From Amycolatopsis methanolica 239 (GTDB taxonomy: Bacteria; Actinomycetota; Actinomycetes; Mycobacteriales; Pseudonocardiaceae): a stretch of 64,000 nt of DNA. A program made the translations under genes and the position numbers. Below, one piece after another: positions 52,072 through 61,055 of the stretch. Positions within the stretch are counted from its first letter, which is position 1. The number at the start of each line of letters is the position of its first letter. Under the pieces are notes generated by a model. That model was not told the DNA's origin. It saw only the letters and a program-made list of their open reading frames with translations, and did not search any database. The stretch covers positions 6,200,001 through 6,264,000 of the forward strand of contig NZ_CP009110.1 of assembly GCF_000739085.1 (NCBI RefSeq), written 5' to 3'.

Positions 52072-52571
52072 CAGGACTCGTCGAGCCCGGAGAGCTGGTC
52101 GATCACGTACGGCACGAGCGAGGACAACGTCGCCATGCCGTCGCGCACCGCGGCGCGTGAACCGGCGAGGTTCACCACCAGGGTGCTGCCGGACACGCCG
52201 ACCAGGCCACGCGAGATGCCCGCGTCGACCGCGCCTGCGGCGAGCCCGGAGGAGCGCAGGGCCTCGCCGATGCCGGGGATGGGCCGGTCGAGCACGCCGA
52301 TCGTCGCGTCCGGGGTGACGTCGCGCGGCGACACCCCGGTGCCGCCGACGGTGATGACGAGGTCCACACCACCGATGACGGCGGTGTTGAGCGCGTTGCG
52401 GATCGCCACGGTGTCGGCGTGCACCAGCACCACGCCGTCCACGATGAAGCCGGCTTCCTCCAGCAGCTCCTGAACCAGGGGGCCCGAGGTGTCCTCATGC
52501 TCGCCGTGCGCCGCGCGGTCGTCCACGATCACCACGAGCGCGCGGCCCAGCCGCTGTGCACTGCGTTCCAT
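52071..52571 (-). CDS. moaB: MoaB/MogA-family molybdenum cofactor protein
   Basis: From the ATG at 52571 this is 166 aa. DLVITVGGTGVSPRDVTPDAT is the MoCF molybdopterin-binding motif. Upstream GRALVVIVDDRAAHGEHEDTSGPLVQELL replaces the usual SD..S start with VDDRA. It adenylates molybdopterin before molybdate insertion. It matches moaB2 (Rv0984) next to pepD in mycobacteria. Mo-cofactor supply would serve the molybdenum hydroxylase at 30-34 kb. Confidence 0.9.
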   Translation of the reverse strand: MERSAQRLGRALVVIVDDRAAHGEHEDTSGPLVQELLEEAGFIVDGVVLVHADTVAIRNALNTAVIGGVDLVITVGGTGVSPRDVTPDATIGVLDRPIPGIGEALRSSGLAAGAVDAGISRGLVGVSGSTLVVNLAGSRAAVRDGMATLSSLVPYVIDQLSGLDES

Positions 52572-52577
52572 GAGCAC

Positions 52578-53011
52578 ACGGTATCCGGTTGTGACCGTTG
52601 CCTGGCGAGCACGTCGTCACTACCGCGAGGTAGGCCGCACACGCCCGACCGTGCCGGGCAGCAGAACGCCTCTGAGGGGGCCGCAGCCCACGTCGACCTG
52701 CCTCGCGGGCCGGTCGCACGGGAGCCTCCTCCAACACGCAGCAGTCCGAAGTAGACATTTCCCGCGGCTGGTCGCCGCAGCCCCGCTCACTCGGCAGCTC
52801 CGCGCCCGACCAACGGCTGGCCCGGCTGGGCTGCAGCCCGATGCGGCGGTAAGCGCAAGGAGAAACCGCGCGCGACCGGAGAAGATCCAGTCGCACGCGG
52901 CTTGGATACCAGCTCGACCCCGTTAGAGCCGGTCAAGTGGTCTCGGCCGCCCCGAGCGGCCGAGCGCCTGTTCATCCCCTCCGGCCGCCCCGAGCAGCCG
53001 GCGACGAAGCC
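52578..53011. other. Gene-free spacer between moaB and pepD (434 bp)
   Basis: No ORF with a recognisable product is seen. An imperfect hairpin lies at about 52867-52899 (GCGCGACCGG ... CCAGTCGCACGCG), probably the pepD terminator. GGTATCCAAGCCGCG-like text on the reverse strand recalls a tRNA D-arm to anticodon region but has no full cloverleaf. The rest likely holds the moaB promoter. Confidence 0.4.
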
Positions 53012-54466
53012 TCAGTTCGTCGGCACCGGCTGGCCGCCCAGGGTGACCTGCACCGTGCGGCCGTCGCTCAATGTGAACGTCACCTTGTCGCCAGGGGCGC
53101 GGGTTCGCACGGCCGCGATCAGGCCGTCCGCGTCGTTGATGACCAGGTCTTCGACCTTCGTCACGACGTCGCCCTGCTTGAGGCCCGCCTGCTCGGCCGG
53201 GCTGCCGGACTGCACGCCGGCGATCTGCGCGCCACCCTGCTGCGCGTCGCTGACGTTCGCCCCGATGAACGTCTGCGTCGCCTTGCCGGTGTCGATGATC
53301 TCCTGCGCCGTCCGGCGCGCCTGGTTGATCGGGATCGCGAAACCGATACCGGCGTTCGTCGCCTCCGTCTGGCCCATTCCGCTCGACTGCGGGCTGTAGA
53401 TGGCCGAGTTGATGCCGATCACCTGGCCCGACAGGTTCGCCAGCGGACCACCCGAGTTGCCCGGGTTGATCGCCGCGTCGGTTTGGATCGCGCTCATCAC
53501 CGTCGTCTGGTCGCCCTCGCTGCCACCGGCCCGCACCGGGCGGTGCAGCGCGCTCACGATGCCCGACGTGACCGTCCCGGCCAGCTCGAACGGCGACCCG
53601 ATCGCCACCACCGACTGGCCGACGTTCAGGTCGTCCGAGTTGCCGAGCGCCACCGGCGTCAGGTTCTTCACCCCGTTGACCTTCACGACCGCGATGTCGG
53701 TCGTCGGGTCGCGGCCGACGATCGAGGCGTCCGCCTTGGTGCCGTCCTGGAACACCGCCTGGATCGCCCCGCCCTCCGCGGCGACCTCGACGACGTGGTT
53801 GTTGGTCAGGATGTAGCCGTCGGTGGACAGCACGAACCCGGAGCCCTCACCCTGCCCGCTCCGGCCGGACACCTGCAACTCCACCACGCTCGGCGACAGC
53901 TTCTGCGCCACCGCCTCGACCGAGCCGTCCGGCGCGGTCGCCGTCTGCTGCGCGGGCACCGGCTGGTCGAGCGCGTTGTAGGACGCGCCGCTCCCGCTGT
54001 TCTGCGCGGTCAGGTACCCCCCGGCGGCACCCGCTCCGCCACCGACGATCAACGCCAGCACGGCAACCCCGGCCACGAGCTTGCCCGGGCCACGACGCTG
54101 CTGCGGCACGGCCGGCGCGGGCATCGTCGCGGTCGCGTACGGCGACTGCTGCTGCGCGCCCGGCGGCGTCCACGGATAGCCACCGGCGGACTGCCCCGGC
54201 TGCGCGGTCTGCTGCTGCCCGACCGGCTGCTGCCCGGTCTGCGCGTACGCGCCCTGCTCATGCCCCCCGGCCTGCCCGGGCTGGGCGACGGCGTGCGACT
54301 GCTGCTGCGCGGCTCCTTGCGCCGACCACGGACTCGGCTGCTGCTGCGGCCCCGAGCCGAGTGGCGTTCCGCGCGGTGGCGTCTTCGCGTCCTCCGGCGA
54401 CTGCTGCGCGCCGGGCTCCCGCTGGGCACCGCCGTCGTGCGGTGCGCTGGGGTCGTTCTCGGTCAT
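53012..54466 (-). CDS. pepD: HtrA/DegP-type serine protease with PDZ domain
   Basis: 484 aa. The first 160 residues are cytoplasmic and Gln/Pro/Gly-rich, then one transmembrane helix (GKLVAGVAVLALIVGGGAGAAGG, in part). The trypsin-like domain has catalytic His in YILTNNHVVE, Asp in TDIAVVKV and Ser in NPGNSGGPL. A C-terminal PDZ reads IAGVQSGSPAEQAGLKQGDVVTKV. It is an extracytoplasmic quality-control protease. In mycobacteria pepD is under MprAB; here deoR and galT separate it from mprAB. Confidence 0.95.
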   Translation of the reverse strand: MTENDPSAPHDGGAQREPGAQQSPEDAKTPPRGTPLGSGPQQQPSPWSAQGAAQQQSHAVAQPGQAGGHEQGAYAQTGQQPVGQQQTAQPGQSAGGYPWTPPGAQQQSPYATATMPAPAVPQQRRGPGKLVAGVAVLALIVGGGAGAAGGYLTAQNSGSGASYNALDQPVPAQQTATAPDGSVEAVAQKLSPSVVELQVSGRSGQGEGSGFVLSTDGYILTNNHVVEVAAEGGAIQAVFQDGTKADASIVGRDPTTDIAVVKVNGVKNLTPVALGNSDDLNVGQSVVAIGSPFELAGTVTSGIVSALHRPVRAGGSEGDQTTVMSAIQTDAAINPGNSGGPLANLSGQVIGINSAIYSPQSSGMGQTEATNAGIGFAIPINQARRTAQEIIDTGKATQTFIGANVSDAQQGGAQIAGVQSGSPAEQAGLKQGDVVTKVEDLVINDADGLIAAVRTRAPGDKVTFTLSDGRTVQVTLGGQPVPTN

Positions 54467-54541
54467 GTCCCTACCATGCGTGTCGGTCCTGAGAGCGGGC
54501 TGAGCCCAGCCTGAGGGTCACGCATGAGTATGCCGCCGGAC

Positions 54542-55627
54542 TCAGCCAACCGCGCGGAGACGTTCCGCTATCTGCTCCGGGGTGGCGTCGTTGATCCACA
54601 CCGCCTCGCCCGACTCGGACCCGGCCAAATACTTCAGCTTGTCCGGCGCGCGCAGGATCGAGAACAGTTCGAGGTGCAGCCAGCCCAGCTCGCGGTCGAT
54701 CCGGACGGGCGCCTGGTGCCAGCCGGCGATGTAGGGCAGCGGCCGGTCGTAGAGCCCGTCGCAGCGGCGCAGCACGTCGAGATAGACCTCGGCGAAGTCG
54801 TCCCGTTCGGCGTCGGTCAGCGCCGGGATGTCGGGCACCTGGCGGTGCGGCACGACCTGCACGTGCACCGGCCATCGCGCCGCGGGCGGGACGAACGCGG
54901 TCCAGTACTGCCCCTCCGCGATCACGCGCGTGCCGACCTTGCGCTCCGCGGCCAGCACATCGCCGAGCACCGCGCGGCCGTGTTCCGCCTGGTAGGCGCG
55001 GGCCACGTCGAGCATGCGGCGAGTCTTCGGCGTGACGAACGGGTAGCCGTAGATCTGGCCGTGCGGGTGGTGCAGCGTCACGCCGATCTCCTCGCCCCGG
55101 TTCTCGAACGGGAAGACCTGCTCCAGCCCGTCGATCCGGGACAGCGCCGCGGTCCGGTCCGCCCAGGCGTCGACGACCGTGCGCACGCGCGACGGGCTCA
55201 GCCCCGCGAAGGAACCGTTGTGGTCGCTGGTGAAGCAGACGACCTCGCAGCGCCCCTTGCCCGGCGCGGTCCGCACGAGACCCAGCCCGTCCAGTGTGGA
55301 CCGCTCGCCGGTGGCACCCTCCTCGAAGGAGGGGAAGCGGTTCTCGAACACGACGACGTCGTAGTCGGCCTCGGGGATCTCGCTCGGCTTGCCCGGCTTG
55401 CTCGGGCACAGCGGGCACAGGTCGGCAGGCGGCTTGTAGGTGCGGGTCTGCCGGTGCGCGGCCATCGCGACCCACTCGCCGGTCAGCGGGTCGAGGCGGA
55501 TCTCCGAGCTGGCGGCCACCGCGGGCAGGTCGCGCGTGTCCTCCGCCGTGCGGGGCGGCGTGTCGTCGCCCTCGTCGAAGTAGATGATCTCCCTGCCGTC
55601 GGCAAGGTGGCGAAGGGTCCGCCTCAC
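54542..55627 (-). CDS. galT: Galactose-1-phosphate uridylyltransferase
   Basis: 361 aa. Zinc ligands are in CPLCPSKPGKPSE. The active-site signature is LHHPHGQIYGYPF with the nucleophilic His of HPHxQ, and WPVHVQVVPHRQVPD and LGWLHLELFSI hold the second zinc/His set. The Leloir enzyme swaps UMP between glucose-1-P and galactose-1-P. It overlaps the DeoR stop by four bases, so regulator and enzyme are one transcript. No galK or galE is seen within the window. Confidence 0.95.
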   Translation of the reverse strand: MRRTLRHLADGREIIYFDEGDDTPPRTAEDTRDLPAVAASSEIRLDPLTGEWVAMAAHRQTRTYKPPADLCPLCPSKPGKPSEIPEADYDVVVFENRFPSFEEGATGERSTLDGLGLVRTAPGKGRCEVVCFTSDHNGSFAGLSPSRVRTVVDAWADRTAALSRIDGLEQVFPFENRGEEIGVTLHHPHGQIYGYPFVTPKTRRMLDVARAYQAEHGRAVLGDVLAAERKVGTRVIAEGQYWTAFVPPAARWPVHVQVVPHRQVPDIPALTDAERDDFAEVYLDVLRRCDGLYDRPLPYIAGWHQAPVRIDRELGWLHLELFSILRAPDKLKYLAGSESGEAVWINDATPEQIAERLRAVG

Positions 55628-56430
55628 TCTTCCTCCGTGTCGTCGTTGACGGGTGCGACCTCGAGTTCACCCACATGCTCTGCCAAGACGGTGCGCGCCG
55701 CCTCGCCAAGCCCGTCGTCGGTCACCACGACGTGCGCCTCGTCCAGCTCGGCGATGGTGGAGATGCCGACGACGCCCCACTTGGACGAGTCGGCGAGCAC
55801 GACCAGCCGCCGCCCGGACTCGACCAGCGCGCGGTCGGTCTCGCTCTCGGTCAGGTTCGGCGTCGTGAAGCCCGCCCCTTCGGCCATGCCGTGCACGCCA
55901 AGGAACACCTGGTCGAGGTGCAGGCGGCGCAGGCTGTGCACGGCGACGGGCCCGACCAGCGCGTCGGACGGCGTGCGGACGCCCCCGGTGAGCACGACCG
56001 TGCGATCCGGCGCGGACGACGCGCGCAACACGTCGGCGACCTGGATCGAGTTGCTGACGATCGTCAGCCCTGGCACACCGTCCAGCGCGCGGGCCAGTGT
56101 CCACGTGGTGGTGCCCGCGGACAGGCCGATCGCGGTGCCCGGCTGGACCAGCTCGGCGGCGCGGCTCGCGATGGCCTCCTTCTGCGCCCGCTGCCGCACC
56201 GACTTGGCCTCGAACCCGGGCTCCTCGGTGCTGGGGCCGAGCACGGCGGTCGCGCCGCCGTACACCTTCTCCACCAGACCGCGGCCGGCGAGCACGTCCA
56301 GGTCGCGGCGAATGGTCATGTCGGACACGCCGAGCCTGCTGACCAGGTCGCTCACGCGCACCGCGCCGTTCCGCCGCGCCTCTTCGAGGATCATCGCCTG
56401 CCGCTGCCGCGCCAGCACCATCGCTCCCAT
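55624..56430 (-). CDS. DeoR/GlpR-family transcriptional regulator
   Basis: 268 aa from the ATG at 56430 (or 265 from 56421). The N-terminal HTH is RQRQAMILEEARRNGAVRVSDLVSRLGVSDMTIRRDLDVL, in part. The C-terminal DeoRC sugar-phosphate-sensing domain has GTAIGLSAGTTTWTLARAL and VVLTGGVRTPSDALVGPVAV. Such proteins repress sugar genes until a phosphosugar binds. It is coupled to galT and preceded by a 38-bp palindrome, so autoregulation and galactose-1-P-type control are likely (inference). Confidence 0.92.
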   Translation of the reverse strand: MGAMVLARQRQAMILEEARRNGAVRVSDLVSRLGVSDMTIRRDLDVLAGRGLVEKVYGGATAVLGPSTEEPGFEAKSVRQRAQKEAIASRAAELVQPGTAIGLSAGTTTWTLARALDGVPGLTIVSNSIQVADVLRASSAPDRTVVLTGGVRTPSDALVGPVAVHSLRRLHLDQVFLGVHGMAEGAGFTTPNLTESETDRALVESGRRLVVLADSSKWGVVGISTIAELDEAHVVVTDDGLGEAARTVLAEHVGELEVAPVNDDTEEE

Positions 56431-56444
56431 CACCCAACAACTAC

Positions 56445-56482
56445 ACAAAATCCTACACGAATCAACACGCGTAGGACGTTGT
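56445..56482. promoter_or_regulatory. 38-bp palindrome upstream of deoR-galT
   Basis: ACAA-aa-TCCTACACG, eight bases, then CGCGTAGGA-cg-TTGT: 15-base arms with three mismatches, between the mprB stop (56486) and the DeoR start. This is the natural operator for the DeoR regulator controlling its own operon. Confidence 0.6.
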
Positions 56483-56485
56483 GGT

Positions 56486-57916
56486 TCAGCCGGGCATCCC
56501 GGGCAGACGCAGGCTCAGCAGGGCGCCGCCCTCCGGCGCGCGGCCGGCGTACGCGGCACCGCCGTGGCGTTCGGCGGCCTGTTTGACGATCGCCAGCCCG
56601 AGGCCGGAGCCGGGCAGGGTGCGCGCCTCGGACGAGCGGTAGAAGCGGTCGAACACGCGCGGCAGGTCCTCGTCGGCGATGCCCGGTCCCGAGTCGGCCA
56701 CCTCGATGACCGCGGTGCCATCGCCGAGCGGGTACATCCGCACGCCGACGCGCGAGTGCGGCGGCGAGAACTTGACCGCGTTGTCCAGCAGGTTCAGCAC
56801 CGCGCGTTCGAGGGCGCCGGCGTCACCGATGACGTGCCACGGCTGGAGCGCGACGTCGAACTCGATCTCCCCGGCCCGGCGGCGGGCGCGGTCGAGCGCA
56901 CGCTCCACGACTTCGACCATCTCGACCCGTTCGAACGCGGTGCGCGGCTCGTCCTGGCGCGCCAGCTCGACGAGGTCGCCGATGAGCTGGGTCAGCTCGT
57001 CCAGCTGCGCCTTGATGTCGGTCTCGATCTCCGCGCGGTCCTTCTCCGACAGCGTCGGCGCCCCGGAACGGCTGGCGGACAGCAGCAGCTCCAGGTTGGT
57101 GCGCAAGGAGGTCAGCGGGGTGCGCAGCTCGTGGCCGGCGTCGGCGACGAGCTGCCGCTGCCGGTCCTGCGACTCGGCGACGGCGCCGAGCATCGTGTTG
57201 AAGCTGTGCGTCAGCCGGGCCAGCTCGTCGTCGCCGCTGATCGGGATCGGCCGCAGGTCGCCGGTCCGGGCGATGTGTTCGGTCGCCGACGTCAGCCGTT
57301 CCACCGGCCGCAGCCCCGTGCGGGCCACGGCCGTGCCGGCGAGCGCGGCGACCACGATCCCGCCGCCGCCGATCAGCGCGAGAACCACCGCCAGCTCACG
57401 CAGGGTCTGTTTGGTCGCGTCGAGTGGCTGCGACAGCACGAGCGCCACGCCCGGCTGGTAGCGGTAGGGCACGGCGAGCACGCGCGAGTCGGTGTTCCGG
57501 TCGGTGCGGATCGACGACGGCTTCTGGCCGCTGGCGACCTCGCGCTCGTCCAGCCCGATCGGCGGCCGCATCGACGGCTCCGACTCGAAGGCGGACGAGC
57601 CGTCGGCGACGATGAGGTCGAACCGCACGTCGACCAGCCGCGTGATGTAGGTGGGGATGCGCAGGCCGCCGGTCTGCACGACCTGTGGGTCGTTGATCAC
57701 GCTGTTCGCCTGCTGGATCAGCTCGTCGTCGACCTGCTGGTACAGGTTGTTGTAGACCGTGATGTAGGCGCCGAGCGAGACCAGCGCCAGCACCCCCGCC
57801 ACGCACGCCGCGGCCAGCAGCGTGACACGTGCCCGCAGCGACATTCTCCGGGGGGCGGGGCCGCCTCCGTCGTCGACTCGGATCACGGGCACCGGTTCGG
57901 TCACGACATGGCTCAC
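56486..57916 (-). CDS. mprB: Sensor histidine kinase MprB-like
   Basis: The GTG at 57916 overlaps the mprA stop (GTGA), giving 476 aa. Order: TM1 ([21 protein letters not shown]), extracytoplasmic sensor of about 130 residues, and TM2 ([20 protein letters not shown]). HAMP, HisKA with phospho-acceptor in [15 protein letters not shown], and HATPase with [12 protein letters not shown] and [12 protein letters not shown] follow. The long frame reaching 58951 is antisense noise across mprA. MprAB senses envelope stress in mycobacteria and controls pepD. Confidence 0.93.
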   Translation of the reverse strand: MSHVVTEPVPVIRVDDGGGPAPRRMSLRARVTLLAAACVAGVLALVSLGAYITVYNNLYQQVDDELIQQANSVINDPQVVQTGGLRIPTYITRLVDVRFDLIVADGSSAFESEPSMRPPIGLDEREVASGQKPSSIRTDRNTDSRVLAVPYRYQPGVALVLSQPLDATKQTLRELAVVLALIGGGGIVVAALAGTAVARTGLRPVERLTSATEHIARTGDLRPIPISGDDELARLTHSFNTMLGAVAESQDRQRQLVADAGHELRTPLTSLRTNLELLLSASRSGAPTLSEKDRAEIETDIKAQLDELTQLIGDLVELARQDEPRTAFERVEMVEVVERALDRARRRAGEIEFDVALQPWHVIGDAGALERAVLNLLDNAVKFSPPHSRVGVRMYPLGDGTAVIEVADSGPGIADEDLPRVFDRFYRSSEARTLPGSGLGLAIVKQAAERHGGAAYAGRAPEGGALLSLRLPGMPG

Positions 57917-58605
57917 GGTGGGGTTTCCCGCAGGACGTACCCGACCCCGCGGACGGTGTGGATCAGGCGCGGCTCGCCACCGGCCTCGGTCTTGCGGCGC
58001 AGGTAGCCGACGTACACCTCCAGCGCGTTGCCCGAGGTCGGGAAGTCGTAGCCCCACACCTCCTCGAGGATGCGGCCGCGCGTCAGCACGTGCTTCGGGT
58101 AGGACATGAACAGTTCGAGCAGCGCGAACTCGGTGCGGGTGAGGCTGATGTCGCGGTCGCCGCGGCGGACCTCGCGCGTGCCCGGGTCGAGGGTCAGGTC
58201 GGCGAAGGTGAGCTTCTCGGCGTCGGCCGGCGTCTGGGCCTCGCGGGAGGCGCGGCGCAGGAGCGCGCGGAGGCGGGCGAGGAGCTCCTCCAGCGCGAAG
58301 GGCTTCGGGAGATAGTCGTCGGCGCCCGCGTCCAGGCCGGAGACGCGGTCGGAGACCGTGTCCCGGGCGGTGAGCACGAGGATCGGCAGGTCGTCGCCGG
58401 TGCTGCGCAGGCGGCGGGCCACCTCCAGCCCGTCGAGTCTGGGCATCATGACGTCGAGGATCATGGCGTCCGGCCGGTCGGCGATGACGCGCTCCAGCGC
58501 CTGGGCGCCGTCGCCGGCGAGCTCCACCTGGTAGCCGTTGAACTCCAGCGACCGGCGGAGCGACTCCCGGACGGCCCGATCGTCGTCGACAACGAGAATG
58601 CGCAT
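57913..58605 (-). CDS. mprA: OmpR-family response regulator MprA-like
   Basis: 230 aa. The receiver domain has [18 protein letters not shown], the phospho-acceptor Asp in [12 protein letters not shown], Thr in VLTARD and Lys in [11 protein letters not shown]. The C-terminal winged helix has [22 protein letters not shown]. It is coupled by overlap to the kinase gene. The pairing and the nearby pepD match MprA of mycobacteria. Confidence 0.94.
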   Translation of the reverse strand: MRILVVDDDRAVRESLRRSLEFNGYQVELAGDGAQALERVIADRPDAMILDVMMPRLDGLEVARRLRSTGDDLPILVLTARDTVSDRVSGLDAGADDYLPKPFALEELLARLRALLRRASREAQTPADAEKLTFADLTLDPGTREVRRGDRDISLTRTEFALLELFMSYPKHVLTRGRILEEVWGYDFPTSGNALEVYVGYLRRKTEAGGEPRLIHTVRGVGYVLRETPP

Positions 58606-58646
58606 GTAGCCAGTGTTGCGGACGGTGCTGAGACCCGCCTAAGAAG

Positions 58647-59300
58647 TCACTGGTCGAGCAGCCCGCCGCGGTAGGCGAGCAGGGCGGCCTGCACGCGGTT
58701 CGCGGCGCCGATCTTGGACAGGACCGCGGAGACGTAGCCCTTGACGGTGGCCTCGGACAGGTGGAGCTTGCCGCCGATCTCGGCGTTGGACAGACCTTGC
58801 CCGATGAGGCCGACCACTTCGCGCTCGCGGTCGGAAAGTGAGGCGAGCAACTTGCGCGCCGGCTGCGCGGCGCGTTGCCCTTCGCGGTGGGCGCGCACCA
58901 TCCGCGCGGCGACGCCAGGGTCGAGGACAGCGCCCCCGCGGGCGAGGTCACGGACCGCGCGCAGCAGGGCGGCGGGCTCGATGTCCTTGAGCAGGAAGCC
59001 GTTCGCGCCGAGCCGGAGGGCCAGGCTGACGTACTCGTCCATGTCGAAGGTGGTCAGCATCGCGGCGGCGGGCGGGCTGGGCAGCTCGAGGATCGCGCGG
59101 AGAGCGCGGATGCCGTCGTCCGGGGCGCGCATCTTGATGTCCAGCAGGACGACGTCCGGATGCAGGCGCCGGGCGGTTTCCACTGCCGACCGCCCGTCGT
59201 TCGCCTCACCGACCACCTCGATGTCCGGCGCACCCGCCATCATGCCGCGTAGGCTGGAGCGCACGAGATCCTCGTCGTCGGCGAACATGAGCTTGATCAA
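58647..59300 (-). CDS. NarL/LuxR-family response regulator (orphan)
   Basis: 217 aa. The receiver has MFADDEDLVRSSLRGMMAG, the phospho-acceptor Asp in VVLLDIKMRAPDDG and Lys replaced within FLLKDIEPAALL. The LuxR HTH reads LSDREREVVGLIGQGLSNAEIGGKLHLSEATVKGY, in part. Its usual partner is a DesK-type histidine kinase, but none lies adjacent; upstream there is only 200 bp and then tRNA-Arg. Either the kinase is elsewhere or it was lost at the integration scar. Confidence 0.92.
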   Translation of the reverse strand: MIKLMFADDEDLVRSSLRGMMAGAPDIEVVGEANDGRSAVETARRLHPDVVLLDIKMRAPDDGIRALRAILELPSPPAAAMLTTFDMDEYVSLALRLGANGFLLKDIEPAALLRAVRDLARGGAVLDPGVAARMVRAHREGQRAAQPARKLLASLSDREREVVGLIGQGLSNAEIGGKLHLSEATVKGYVSAVLSKIGAANRVQAALLAYRGGLLDQ

Positions 59301-59497
59301 CCTAAGCCCTCCGAACGGTCAGTGGAGCGGGGTTTCCGCGTCCCGGTCACGGAAGGTTACCCACTGGTAGCGCTGCCGTCGATACGCTGTTCACCCGGGG
59401 TGGTTGCACCTTTCGTCGGTGGTTGGCGGTCGCTCCGGGCGCGAGGCCGAGGTCACGCTCATCAGCGGTGACCGGACCCGCTAGTCTGGGACCGCCA

Positions 59498-59570
59498 GCC
59501 CTCGTAGCTCAGGGGATAGAGCACCGCTCTCCTAAAGCGGGTGTCGCAGGTTCGAATCCTGCCGGGGGCA
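59498..59570 (+). tRNA. tRNA-Arg (anticodon CCT)
   Basis: GCCCTCGTAGCTCAGGGGATAGAGC starts a 73-nt cloverleaf (quoted in part). The acceptor GCCCTCG pairs with CGGGGGC, the anticodon stem CCGCT/AGCGG encloses CTCCTAA, and the T arm is GCAGGTTCGAATCCTGC. Anticodon CCT reads AGG. CCA is not encoded. A recombinase relic abuts its 3' end. Confidence 0.95.
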
Positions 59571-59574
59571 CAGC

Positions 59575-59965
59575 GCAGACGGTCCCGGGAAAGAGGTCGT
59601 TTTTGATCCCCATCTCGGGACCCTTCTGTTGTTGGAGTCGTTCACCTGACGGGAAGGCCAACACCACGGCATCGTGGCTGGCACGGGCCACGGCGTCGAT
59701 GGTCTCGCCGACGAGCGTGACCCGGCAGGTCGCCGTCCGGGTGCGGCAGTCGTAGTTGATCTCCAGGCGCAGTGCCTCGAACAGCCTGCGAGACAGATCG
59801 TCGGGCAGGGCAGCTAGATCCACCGCACTGACGGGCAAGTAGTCGATCAAGCCTGGGTTTGGGGCCTGGCTGATCTCCTGTTCTGCCTCGGCGAGTTGCT
59901 GTTCCATGTCCTCGCGCTGCGCACGGAGTTCGGCCCGGCGCTCGTTGAGGTCACGGATGAAGCGG
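59575..59965 (-). pseudogene. Serine recombinase C-terminal relic at the tRNA-Arg 3' end
   Basis: The reverse frame reads SRFIRDLNERRAELRAQREDMEQQLAEAEQ (coiled coil, in part). PNPGLIDYLPVSAVDLAALPDDLSRRLFEALRLEINYD and TCRVTLVGETIDAVAR follow; this is the C-terminal end of a large serine recombinase. The frame then runs into the antisense of tRNA-Arg. Everything upstream of the coiled coil is missing, replaced near 59965 by a MocR relic on the other strand. The gene pointed at the tRNA 3' end, like the relic at tRNA-Ala. Confidence 0.7.
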
Positions 59966-60215
59966 CTCGTCGCTGTGGGTGGAGCTGCCGAGCCCGTGCG
60001 CGGTGACCTTCGCCGAGCTCGCCCAGCGCCACGGCGTCGCCGTGCTCCCAGGGCCGGTCTTCTCGGCGAACGAGGGCCAGGAATCCCGGCTGCGCGTGCC
60101 GTTCTCCGCCCGGCCGAGTGTGCTCGACGCCGGTGTGCAGCGGCTGGCCCAGGCCTGGCGCGAAATGACCCGCTACGGGGTTCGCCCGCGCGAGACGCCG
60201 CAACCGTCGGATTGA
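59962..60215 (+). pseudogene. MocR-type (GntR-aminotransferase) regulator, C-terminal fragment
   Basis: SLWVELPSPCAVTFAELAQRHGVAVLPGPVFSAN and RLRVPFSARPSVLDAGVQRLAQAWREM, read in pieces, are the last 75 residues of an aminotransferase-fold MocR/PdxR regulator. The HTH and PLP-Lys parts are absent because the fragment starts at the recombinase-relic junction. It is probably chromosomal sequence truncated when the element inserted or decayed. Confidence 0.6.
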
Positions 60216-60240
60216 ACGCGGGATCAAACGAGGCCGTCAC

Positions 60241-60603
60241 GTGGTAGACACGCCGTCGAGCACCGTCACATGGGAGAACGGAACCGCCGTCATGCAGCTG
60301 ATCGTCACCCGATCCGACGTCGAACTGGCCGAGCCGGACGACTGTAAGCGCTTCAGCGTCCGTGTGGCCGGGGAGGTCGATGCCGCGGAGCTCGAACGCA
60401 TCCTGGACGCGGAGGGCGTCGGCGAGTTGGCCGACGGGGGCGAGCACGTGTTCGTCTCGATCGAGGCGCTGCGGAAGCTGGCGAGCGGGCGTACCGGGCC
60501 GGGCTGGCCGGAGGGCTTCGCGGCCATGCTGGCCTACGCCGGCAGCAAGGGCTGGCTCAACGACGCGGCCGACCGCGTTCGCGCCCATATCGAGCGGGGC
60601 TGA
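60241..60603 (+). CDS. Hypothetical protein, 103-120 aa
   Basis: The ORF starts at the GTG at 60241, or more likely at the ATG at 60292 (MQLIVTRSDVELAEPDDCKRF). The sequence FSVRVAGEVDAAELERILDAEGVGELADGGEHVFVSIEALRKLA and AMLAYAGSKGWLNDAADRVRAHIE looks like a small soluble alpha/beta protein. I do not recognise a domain. Good codon use and a complete C-terminus suggest a real gene. Confidence 0.65.
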   Translation: MVDTPSSTVTWENGTAVMQLIVTRSDVELAEPDDCKRFSVRVAGEVDAAELERILDAEGVGELADGGEHVFVSIEALRKLASGRTGPGWPEGFAAMLAYAGSKGWLNDAADRVRAHIERG

Positions 60604-60668
60604 CCCGGGTCGGCGTCCCCGATGGCCGCCGACCGAGCCGGGGACACGGCGTCGCCTTCGCCCGCGTC

Positions 60669-60874
60669 GAGTTGGCTGGTTGCGGCACCGAGTTGGCTGG
60701 TTGCGGCACCGACTTGGCCAGGCGCGTCACCGAGTTGGCTGGTTGCCGCGCCGAGTTGACCGTAGGGGTACCGAGTTGGCCGTAGCGGGCCGAGGCCTCG
60801 CGCCGATGCCCAGAACCGAACCAGCAAACTCGCCACCCGAACCGGCAAACTCGGCGCCCGGGACGGCAAACTCG
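60669..60874. repeat. 21-bp periodic repeats in two opposed blocks
   Basis: Six copies of GAGTTGGCTGGTTGCGGCACC-like units start at 60669, 60690, 60711, 60732, 60753 and 60773, an exact 21-bp period except for the last. A second block has GCAAACTCG at 60824, 60845 and 60866, again 21 bp apart, in the opposite orientation (its complement is CGAGTTTGC). Neither strand has a supported gene here. Confidence 0.8.
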
Positions 60875-61055
60875 GGGCACACTGGGTGCCGGCACACCAC
60901 GCGATTCGGACGTGACGAGGTGCACGAGCGGATCGCGGACGCCTGACGCCCGATCGGGTGGGCGGGCCCGGGGAACCGGGCGCGGACGCGCGGATGCTCG
61001 GCATCGCCGGCGCGGCCCGGTACCGGACGCTGCGCCAGTACGGGCTGGACGCCGC

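Noticed and set aside
52795..52940. A possible tRNA on the reverse strand between moaB and pepD
   Set aside because: Short stretches resemble a tRNA, but no complete acceptor, anticodon and T stems can be paired.
54524..58006. An 1160-aa plus-strand frame opposite galT, deoR and mprB
   Set aside because: Antisense shadow with no domain signature.
56486..58951. An apparent 821-aa histidine kinase with a long N-terminal extension
   Set aside because: The extension is the mprA gene read in another frame; the GTG at 57916 coupled to the mprA stop is the real start.
60669..60874. CRISPR array
   Set aside because: The repeats are contiguous with no unique spacers, change orientation, and no cas genes are present.
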